From contig CALEPS010000100.1 in NCBI GenBank assembly GCA_937910305.1, positions 1 to 18,460 on the forward strand: a stretch of DNA of 18,460 nt, given 5' to 3'. The position numbers and the translations under genes were made by a program. The notes below the pieces were generated by a model that saw nothing but the letters and a program-made list of their open reading frames with translations, was not told where the DNA came from and searched no databases. The stretch is from an uncultured Bacteroidales bacterium (GTDB taxonomy: Bacteria > Bacteroidota > Bacteroidia > Bacteroidales > Paludibacteraceae). Below are positions 9,226 through 13,993 of this stretch, piece after piece (the stretch's first letter is position 1; each line of letters begins with the position of its first letter).

Positions 9226-10362
9226 TTGCTCAATTGCTCGCAGCGTTAATCGGGAAAAAGCATAATCATCCAATTCCTCCCACCGGACAGCAATAGTCCC
9301 TTCTATTTGCGGCAACTCCTCCACCTTATGTATTATAAACCGCGCGTGTATCTTCTGATGCGAGAGGACGTGCGATAACTCGCAGACCGCCTGCGGCTGA
9401 CAGAGTACAGACCGCTCCGCTGACAGAGTACGGACCGAATCAGTCTGTACTCTGTATTCTGTATTCTGTACTCCTTCACTTTCCTCGCAGGGGAACTCGT
9501 AGAGGTGATACCATATATCTTTTGGGTCCTCCCTCCGCCGGATAAGAGTATATACTTCTGACGGCTGAATGCTGACGGCTGACTGCTGTAAGTAGATATG
9601 GTAATCGAACCACCGGTCACGCATTTTCGGCCGCTGTTTTCGTACGGGCAATAACTCCGCCGTGCCGTGGGCATGCGCCGCACAGAAATCCGCCAGCGGA
9701 CAACTCTCGCAACGACTGACAGCTGAATGCTGATGGCTGACGGCTTCTAACACAGGCGTGCAGTACAGCGCACCGAACTCCATGATAGCGGAGTTGAAAA
9801 GACGCGGGTCGTCGCGGTCCAGCAGTTCTTCTATCTTCTTGTGAAACAGTTTCTTTCCTGCCGTAGTGTCGAAAGGTTCGTCGATATCGAAAAGCCTTGC
9901 CACAACGCGATATACATTGCCGTCCATAGCAGGATAGGGCTGGTTGTATGCAAACGAAGCAATCGCTCCGGCGGTATAGTCTCCCACACCGGGCAGAGCC
10001 CGGATCTCCTCAAAAGTACGCGGAAAATGATAGGCAGGTATCTCTTGGCTTTCGACTTTCGACTTTTGTCTTTCTACTATCATTTTCGCCGCTTTGTGCA
10101 GGTTCCGCGCGCGGGAGTAATAACCCAGTCCCTGCCATTCGCGCAAAACCTCCGCTTCGTCCGCCGCTGCCAGATCACGGACGGTAGGCCAACGCTGCAG
10201 AAAACGGCGGTAATACTCCAGACCCTGAGCAACACGCGTCTGTTGCAGAATGATCTCGCTCAGCCATATGGCATATGGGTCCTCCGTCTCACGCCACGGC
10301 AAGTCGCGGTGGTTAACGAAATACCATTCGTATAAACGGCTATATATGAGTGATTTAGCCAT
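9166..10362 (-). CDS. mutY: A/G-specific adenine DNA glycosylase MutY with repeat-derived insertions
   Basis: 398 residues from the ATG at 10362 (MAKSLIYSRLYEWY). The frame is open further upstream, but that would translate the divergent promoter. MutY removes adenine opposite 8-oxoguanine. The catalytic Glu is E36 (SEIILQQTRV) and the catalytic Asp is D147 in YPAMDGNVYRV, after the helix-hairpin-helix LPGVGDYTAGAIASFA. The [4Fe-4S] cysteines are C201, C218, C221 and C227, a C-X16-C-X2-C-X5-C pattern where the family has X6 in the first gap. A NUDIX-like 8-oxoG-recognition domain follows (DIWYHLYEFPCEE, HVLSHQKIHARFIIH). Four stretches are built from heptanucleotide repeats: after residue 96 (KSKVESQ), in the Fe-S loop, before the NUDIX-like part, and between its two halves. 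The last ~18 residues overlap the convergent barrel gene by 60 bases. Function is probably kept because all catalytic and cluster residues remain. Confidence 0.93.
   Translation of the reverse strand: MAKSLIYSRLYEWYFVNHRDLPWRETEDPYAIWLSEIILQQTRVAQGLEYYRRFLQRWPTVRDLAAADEAEVLREWQGLGYYSRARNLHKAAKMIVERQKSKVESQEIPAYHFPRTFEEIRALPGVGDYTAGAIASFAYNQPYPAMDGNVYRVVARLFDIDEPFDTTAGKKLFHKKIEELLDRDDPRLFNSAIMEFGALYCTPVLEAVSHQHSAVSRCESCPLADFCAAHAHGTAELLPVRKQRPKMRDRWFDYHIYLQQSAVSIQPSEVYTLIRRREDPKDIWYHLYEFPCEESEGVQNTEYRVQTDSVRTLSAERSVLCQPQAVCELSHVLSHQKIHARFIIHKVEELPQIEGTIAVRWEELDDYAFSRLTLRAIEQLKNHTMAREPATLRPINIL
9396..9437. repeat. Two 19-base direct repeats inside mutY
   Basis: The 19-mer at 9396-9414 recurs at 9419-9437 with one mismatch (GCTGACAGAGTACRGACCG). 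A short GCTCCGCTG spacer joins them and overlaps the second copy. The same 9-mer spacer occurs at 13187-13195 in another repeat cluster. On the coding (-) strand this gives the cysteine-containing stretch between the two halves of the MutY C-terminal domain, which has no counterpart in textbook MutY. Confidence 0.75.
9445..9472. repeat. Heptanucleotide repeat, 4 units (CTGTAYT type), in mutY
   Basis: Four consecutive 7-mers: CTGTACT, CTGTATT, CTGTATT, CTGTACT. On the coding (-) strand they read as the peptide VQNTEYRVQ within the MutY C-terminal domain, directly after the conserved LYEFP motif. Both strands of this unit lack stops in every frame. Confidence 0.85.
9560..9587. repeat. Heptanucleotide repeat, 4 units (GACNGCT type), in mutY
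   Basis: Four consecutive 7-mers: GACGGCT, GAATGCT, GACGGCT, GACTGCT. On the coding (-) strand they read as QQSAVSIQPSE, at the start of the NUDIX-like part of MutY. The coding strand is stop-free in all frames, while the + strand unit contains TGA. Confidence 0.85.
9718..9745. repeat. Heptanucleotide repeat, 4 units (GACNGCT type), in the Fe-S loop of mutY
   Basis: Four consecutive 7-mers: GACAGCT, GAATGCT, GATGGCT, GACGGCT. On the coding (-) strand they read EAVSHQHSAVS between the first and second cysteines of the iron-sulfur cluster motif. The gap is ten residues (30 bases) longer than the family norm of six. Confidence 0.88.
10047..10074. repeat. Heptanucleotide repeat, 4 units (GACTTTY type), in mutY
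   Basis: Four consecutive 7-mers: GGCTTTC, GACTTTC, GACTTTT, GTCTTTC. On the coding (-) strand they read VERQKSKVESQ between the helix NLHKAAKMI and the segment before the helix-hairpin-helix. The same unit recurs in the thioesterase and S9 peptidase genes. Confidence 0.88.
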
Positions 10363-10403
10363 AAAAAAAGACGTTTTTGAGCTATAAATACTAAAATTGA
10401 CCA

Positions 10404-10434
10404 CAAAATTAGAAAAAAATTTGCACATGTCAAA
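10404..10434 (-). promoter_or_regulatory. Promoter of mutY (Bacteroidota type)
   Basis: On the - strand a TTTG -33 element (complement of CAAA at 10431-10434) is separated by 19 bases from a TAATTTTG -7 box (complement of 10404-10411), matching the TTTG-N19-21-TAnnTTTG consensus of Bacteroidota. It lies ~41 bases before the mutY ATG and interlocks with the HU promoter on the other strand. Confidence 0.75.
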
Positions 10435-10451
10435 ATATTTTACTAATTTTG
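10420..10451 (+). promoter_or_regulatory. Promoter of the HU / mS38-like / rng unit (Bacteroidota type)
   Basis: TTTG at 10420-10423, a 20-base spacer, then TAATTTTG at 10444-10451, a full match to the Bacteroidota promoter consensus. The start of transcription should fall near 10457, giving a leader of about 60 bases before the HU start. Confidence 0.82.
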
Positions 10452-10468
10452 CACGATTTTTTCGCGGA

Positions 10469-10483
10469 AGGAGGATCACTCCT
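10469..10483 (+). promoter_or_regulatory. Small leader hairpin with a sequestered AGGAG, upstream of HU
   Basis: AGGAG at 10469-10473 can pair with CTCCT at 10479-10483 around a five-base loop (GATCA). The AGGAG is ~47 bases before the ATG, too far to be the ribosome site of HU. It may be a transcript-stabilising or regulatory stem; low confidence. Confidence 0.3.
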
Positions 10484-10519
10484 CTCTAAAAACAGAAAAT
10501 TTATAACAGACAATATAGT

Positions 10520-10810
10520 ATGACAAAAGCAGAATTAGTAAATGAAATTGCGATCAGCACGGGTTATGACAAGAAGTCAATCAACCTGATACTGGATAGC
10601 ATGCTGGATCACGTCAGGAAGTCTCTTGGCGAAGGGGAATTTGTTTACATGCGCGGTTTCGGAAGCTTTATCCTGAAGACCCGCAAAGCGAAAGTGGCGC
10701 GCAACATACGCTCCAAAACTTCCGTTGACGTGCCCGAGCACTCGATACCGTTCTTTGTGCCCGCTAAGGAGTTCAAAGCCGTTGTAAGAGACGTAAAAGG
10801 AAAAAAATAA
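10520..10810 (+). CDS. HU/IHF-family DNA-binding protein
   Basis: 96 residues, the normal size of HU. It starts MTKAELVNEIAISTGYDKKS, has the dimerisation helices, the conserved RGFGSFILKTRKAKVARNIR region, and the flexible DNA-binding arm around TSVDVPEHSIPFFVPAKEF, where the Pro intercalates in this family. It bends DNA and helps compact the nucleoid. It is the first gene after a strong promoter, ahead of the 29-codon gene (33 bases away) and rng, an order often seen in Bacteroidota, so co-transcription is likely. Which HU/IHF subgroup it belongs to cannot be decided here. Confidence 0.95.
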   Translation: MTKAELVNEIAISTGYDKKSINLILDSMLDHVRKSLGEGEFVYMRGFGSFILKTRKAKVARNIRSKTSVDVPEHSIPFFVPAKEFKAVVRDVKGKK

Positions 10811-10843
10811 CATTAGTATAATAACATTTTAAATTAAACAATT

Positions 10844-10933
10844 ATGCCAAACGGAAAGAAGCATAAGAGACACAAGATGTCAACGCACAAACGTAAAAAA
10901 CGTCTGCGCAAGAATCGTCATAAGCATAAGTAA
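10844..10933 (+). CDS. 29-residue highly basic protein, AURKAIP1/COX24 (mS38)-like
   Basis: A short frame of 29 codons plus stop: it begins MPNGKKHKRHKMSTHKRKK and ends in RNRHKHK. About two thirds of its residues are Lys, Arg or His. The core KRHKMSTHKRKKRLRKNR is the signature of the AURKAIP1/COX24 C-terminal domain, which is the mitochondrial small-subunit ribosomal protein mS38; short bacterial versions are annotated in Bacteroidota. A ribosome-associated role is likely by homology. It lies between HU and rng, starts after an A/T-rich leader without a clear Shine-Dalgarno, and is too short for most gene callers. Confidence 0.85.
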   Translation: MPNGKKHKRHKMSTHKRKKRLRKNRHKHK

Positions 10934-10954
10934 TCGACGATCGTATTTTTAGCT

Positions 10955-11006
10955 TTGTGGCTCAAGACCCGCCTAAGTGTAGCCGGGTTGCCACAAGGCT
11001 TTTATT
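10955..11006 (+). terminator. Hairpin with T-rich tail between the 29-codon gene and rng (terminator or attenuator)
   Basis: Outer stem TTGTGGC (10955-10961) with GCCACAA (10990-10996), inner stem ACCCG (10967-10971) with CGGGT (10984-10988) and a 12-base loop, followed by GGCTTTTATTTTTAT. This looks like a factor-independent terminator or partial attenuator 30 bases ahead of rng. TAGCTTTG at 10950-10957 fits a -7 box but has no TTTG at the right distance. Confidence 0.55.
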
Positions 11007-11025
11007 TTTATAAAACTCAACAAAT

Positions 11026-12603
11026 ATGAAAAGCGAATTAATTGTGGACGTACAGCCGCAAGAGATCGCAATAGCGCTGACCGAGGATGACCGGCTGCAG
11101 GAAGTGGCGCGTGAGAAACGCAATGAAGACAATTTCGCAGTAGGTAACATTTATTACGGCAGAGTCAAAAAAGTGATGCCGGCGCTCAATGCGGTTTTTG
11201 TGGATGTGGGTCATGAGAAAGAAGCTTTTCTGCACTATTTGGATTTAGGTTCTCAGTTTCGTACGCTGCAAACGTATGTTACCAAAGCCGTTTCGGACAG
11301 ACGCCGGATTCCGGTCATCACCAAGACTCCGCGCCAACCCGAAGTAGGTAAAGAGGGACAGATAGCCGAGGTCCTCAAAGTAGGCGATCCTATTCTTGTG
11401 CAGGTTTCCAAAGAACCCATCAACACCAAAGGACCGCGCCTGACTGCAGAGATCTCTATCGCCGGACGGAATATCGTCCTCATTCCCTTTACCGACGGAG
11501 TCATGGTCTCCCAGAAAATCAAACGGGAAGCGGAGAGACAACGTCTCAAACAACTGATGCTTTCTATCAAACCGCAAGGTTTCGGCATCATCATCCGCAC
11601 CGTAGCTGAAGACAAACGTGCCGCTGAGTTAGACAACGAACTGCGCCTCCTGATGGAGCGGTGGACACAGACCGTCAAAACCCTCCAGCAGAAAGAGCCC
11701 GTCAGCCTCGTGAGCGAAGAGATGGGACGTACACTCGGTATCATCCGAGACGTGCTCAGCCCCGATTTCACTTCCATTCAGATCAATGACAAGGAGATCT
11801 ACGAAGACGTACGGCATTATCTAAGGCTCATCGCTCCCGAAAGCGAGAAGATTGTCAAACTCTACAAAGGCGCACAGCCTATTTTTGACCATTTCGACAT
11901 CACCCGGCAGATGAAAACGGGACTCGGCAGAACGGTCGGTTTTAAACATGGGGGATACCTCATTATCGAGAAAACCGAAGCACTGTTCTCCATTGATGTC
12001 AATTCCGGCAGCAAGAAATTGTTCGAGGACCAGGAGCAAAACGCCTTCCAGTTCAACATGTTGGCGGCTGACGAGTTAGTGCACCAACTGCGCCTGCGCG
12101 ATATTGGCGGTATCATCATCGTGGATTTTATCGACATGGATGACAAAGGCCACCAGCAGCAGCTGTACGACTATGTACGCAAACTGATGGAGCGCGACCG
12201 GGCAAAGCATAATGTGCTGCAACTCAGTAAGTTCGGACTCATGCAGATCACGCGCCAGCGCGTGCGGCCCGCTGTGGAAGTGGATGTCACAGAGGTATGC
12301 CCCACATGTGGAGGAAAAGGTAAGATCCAGTCTTCCATCCTCTTCACCGACCAGATCGAAGAAGCTTGTGCACACATGTCTTCCCATCACGGACGGGGGT
12401 TGAAACTGCATCTCCACCCATATGTGTACGCCTACGTGACGCACGGGTGGATCGCTTCACTCGCCGGCAAATGGCGCAGAGAGTATGGCGTAAAAGTGAT
12501 GGAAAATCAGGCACTCGGCATGCTCGAGATGAGGTTCTACAACGAGAAAGGAGACATCCTGCAACACACGGAGGAACATGCTCCTGCCAAAGCAGAAAAG
12601 TAA
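11026..12603 (+). CDS. rng: Ribonuclease G/E family endoribonuclease
   Basis: 525 residues, RNase G size. The N-terminal part carries an S1-like RNA-binding region (GNIYYGRVKKVMPALNAVFVDVGHEKEAFLHYLDL). The catalytic Asp pair that binds Mg is seen at D324 in SIDVNSGSKK and D367 in IIVDFIDMDDKG, matching D303 and D346 of E. coli RNase E. The Zn-link cysteines C425 and C428 lie in CPTCGGKG, and the C-terminal domain ends soon after, with no long disordered degradosome scaffold. It should process rRNA and turn over mRNA from 5'-monophosphate ends. It follows HU and the mS38-like gene, behind a hairpin that may set its level, and ends at a strong terminator. Confidence 0.95.
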   Translation: MKSELIVDVQPQEIAIALTEDDRLQEVAREKRNEDNFAVGNIYYGRVKKVMPALNAVFVDVGHEKEAFLHYLDLGSQFRTLQTYVTKAVSDRRRIPVITKTPRQPEVGKEGQIAEVLKVGDPILVQVSKEPINTKGPRLTAEISIAGRNIVLIPFTDGVMVSQKIKREAERQRLKQLMLSIKPQGFGIIIRTVAEDKRAAELDNELRLLMERWTQTVKTLQQKEPVSLVSEEMGRTLGIIRDVLSPDFTSIQINDKEIYEDVRHYLRLIAPESEKIVKLYKGAQPIFDHFDITRQMKTGLGRTVGFKHGGYLIIEKTEALFSIDVNSGSKKLFEDQEQNAFQFNMLAADELVHQLRLRDIGGIIIVDFIDMDDKGHQQQLYDYVRKLMERDRAKHNVLQLSKFGLMQITRQRVRPAVEVDVTEVCPTCGGKGKIQSSILFTDQIEEACAHMSSHHGRGLKLHLHPYVYAYVTHGWIASLAGKWRREYGVKVMENQALGMLEMRFYNEKGDILQHTEEHAPAKAEK

Positions 12604-12610
12604 CAGAAAA

Positions 12611-12642
12611 AGAAAAGCCCGCACTCGCGGGCTTTCTTTTTC
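12611..12642. terminator. Bidirectional intrinsic terminator between rng and the convergent reductase-domain gene
   Basis: A perfect 7-base stem, AGCCCGC (12616-12622) with GCGGGCT (12627-12633) and a four-base loop, flanked by A-rich sequence on the left and TTCTTTTTCT on the right. It therefore has a U-run in both directions and can end transcription of both convergent units. Confidence 0.9.
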
Positions 12643-12643
12643 T

Positions 12644-12671
12644 CTCAACTCTCAACTCTCAACTTTCAACT
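12644..12671. repeat. Heptanucleotide repeat, 4 units (CTCAACT type), overlapping the 3' end of a gene
   Basis: Three perfect CTCAACT units and one TTCAACT. On the - strand the unit contains TGA in every reading frame after enough copies. The reductase-domain gene reads VES from it and takes its stop codon (12659-12661) from it. Confidence 0.88.
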
Positions 12672-13150
12672 TCCATCTCTTCTACTTCGGCTCCGGGGAT
12701 ATACCTTTTCAGCACACGGGCTACGCCGGTGGTCCAGTTGTTGATAGAGTCATTGTCCATCTGCAGACCGCTGATCATATGTACCACCTGGTCTATCGGC
12801 ATGCCGTACCGCAGCACACCCGATATCAGACGCGCGTAGTTCCAGAACTCGCGGTCGAACTTGTAACTCAGTCCTTCCACAGTCGTCTTGAAACCGCGGG
12901 TGTTGACGAACTGGAAGTCGTACCGCTTCGTGCCGTCCTCTTTGACAACCTTGATGATCTTGCCTTTGGTAACGGACTTGGGCAACGCTATTCCCATCTC
13001 GTCGTCTGCCAGACCCGTGAAGATCTCATACGGACGACCGTCTTTCAGACCAACGAACGCTATCCATTTGTCTTTCTGGTTCTGGAACCGCACGACGTCG
13101 CATTCCAACTCCGCCGGTCGCTTCAACAGGGTGTTCTCTGTATTTTCCAT
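12659..13150 (-). CDS. Stand-alone C-terminal (TSCPD-like) domain of B12-type ribonucleotide reductase
   Basis: 163 residues from the ATG at 13150. The sequence (KRPAELECDVVRFQNQKDKW, then IAFVGLKDGRPYEIFTGLAD, FVNTRGFKTTVEGL, NYARLISGVLRYGMPIDQV) matches what I recognise as the C-terminal domain of the large adenosylcobalamin-dependent ribonucleotide reductases of Bacteroidales, related to the TSCPD/NrdJb domain. The ~650-residue catalytic part with its active-site cysteines is absent; the region upstream holds a thioesterase gene instead. It may be a split subunit like NrdJb, a regulatory copy, or a leftover of a broken nrdJ. The frame is intact and starts with a clean ATG, which argues against recent decay. 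Its last residues and stop come from a heptanucleotide repeat. It lies 72 bases after the thioesterase gene and ends before a terminator. Confidence 0.7.
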   Translation of the reverse strand: MENTENTLLKRPAELECDVVRFQNQKDKWIAFVGLKDGRPYEIFTGLADDEMGIALPKSVTKGKIIKVVKEDGTKRYDFQFVNTRGFKTTVEGLSYKFDREFWNYARLISGVLRYGMPIDQVVHMISGLQMDNDSINNWTTGVARVLKRYIPGAEVEEMEVES

Positions 13151-13170
13151 AATTATTGATTGTATATGTG

Positions 13171-13214
13171 CTTTTGTCTTTGAGCAGCTCCGCTGCGGTC
13201 TTTTGTCTTTGAGC
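13171..13214. repeat. Two 15-base direct repeats with palindromic spacer, between the thioesterase and reductase-domain genes
   Basis: CTTTTGTCTTTGAGC at 13171-13185 recurs exactly at 13200-13214. The spacer contains GCAGCTCCGCTGC, a small inverted repeat, and shares GCTCCGCTG with the mutY repeat cluster. The unit resembles two heptamers of the CTTTTGT type. It fills most of the 72-base gap. Confidence 0.8.
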
Positions 13215-13222
13215 GAAGCGGT

Positions 13223-13972
13223 CTAACTGATACTTATTTTCGCGGAGCAAGAGGTCTCTCCCGCTTCGTTCTTGAGTTGGTATTGCACGCCGTCCGGCGT
13301 AACGAGATAGAGCGTCTGCAGCGTCTCGCCCGGCATCGCCTCCTTGCTGTAATTGATATCCAGCCGTACTTTCTTTCCGTAGTAATCCGGCAGGTACGCA
13401 TCGGTCATCGCCTGCAGATAGCGGCAACTATTGCAATGTCCGTTGTAGTCGATATCGGAATACACCACTTTGTGCGTTTCGCAGCCTGTCGGCTCAGGAA
13501 TGGTCGTCATTCGTACGCGGCTCATCTCTATCACTTCGCCGTCCACGCAGTCCGCGAACATCGGGTCGTCGAAGATGTTTACGATCTCTCTCTTCTCCAG
13601 ATCCAGCACCGCCCAGACGCTCTTGCAAACACCGATGAGTGTCCACTCGCCCTCTTTCGACTTTTGACTTTCGACTTTCGACTCCTTCGCATAAATGCGG
13701 AAATTACGGGTACTCAGCATATGCGAGTTGCTCTCGATCCATGTCTCGAACCGCACCTGCTGGCAATGCGTCGGCAGTTCGTACATCTCTACGCTCAGCC
13801 GCGTCAGGATCCATGTCAGTCCGCGCGGATGAAGCGCTGCAATGCCGAATCCCAACTCATCCGCTACTGTACCTGCTACCTCCAGCAGGTAGTTCTCCAG
13901 GTTGAACAGCCGCAACTTCTTCGCCCCGTCCACCTCCTGGTACTTAATCTCGTATTCGTAATTGTATTTCAT
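13223..13972 (-). CDS. Acyl-ACP thioesterase (Fat family)
   Basis: 249 residues, the usual length for bacterial acyl-ACP thioesterases, which have two hotdog folds. The first hotdog begins YEYEIKYQEVDGAKKLRLFN and includes TWILTRLSVEMYELPTHCQQVRFETW. The second carries the active-site region YSDIDYNGHCNSCRYLQAM, with the Asp-x-Asn-x-His arrangement of plant and bacterial FatA/B. It releases fatty acids from acyl carrier protein in the cytoplasm. A heptanucleotide repeat adds KESKVESQKSKEGEW in the hairpin between FRIYA and WTLIGVCKSVWAVLDL, away from the active site. The gene is 21 bases after the S9 peptidase gene, so the two are probably one transcript. Substrate chain length cannot be told. 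Confidence 0.85.
   Translation of the reverse strand: MKYNYEYEIKYQEVDGAKKLRLFNLENYLLEVAGTVADELGFGIAALHPRGLTWILTRLSVEMYELPTHCQQVRFETWIESNSHMLSTRNFRIYAKESKVESQKSKEGEWTLIGVCKSVWAVLDLEKREIVNIFDDPMFADCVDGEVIEMSRVRMTTIPEPTGCETHKVVYSDIDYNGHCNSCRYLQAMTDAYLPDYYGKKVRLDINYSKEAMPGETLQTLYLVTPDGVQYQLKNEAGETSCSAKISIS
13652..13679. repeat. Heptanucleotide repeat, 4 units (GACTTTY type), in the thioesterase gene
   Basis: Four consecutive 7-mers: CTCTTTC, GACTTTT, GACTTTC, GACTTTC, followed by a degenerate GACTCCT. On the coding (-) strand they read ESKVESQKSKEG, at a surface-loop position between two beta strands. Confidence 0.88.
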
Positions 13973-13993
13973 CTCTAGTCTCTAAACACTAAA

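Noticed and set aside
9396..10074. Possible CRISPR-like array within mutY
   Set aside because: Units are 7 or 19 bases, spacers are not unique 30-40-mers, and the region is in frame with mutY; no cas genes are present.
10363..10479. 39-codon N-terminal extension of MutY
   Set aside because: It would translate the divergent promoter dyad; MutY proteins start close to the motif at MAKSLIYSRLYEWY.
10469..10483. AGGAGGATCACTCCT resembling the 3' end of 16S rRNA
   Set aside because: No rRNA sequence precedes it; the similarity is limited to about a dozen bases and is better explained as a short hairpin.
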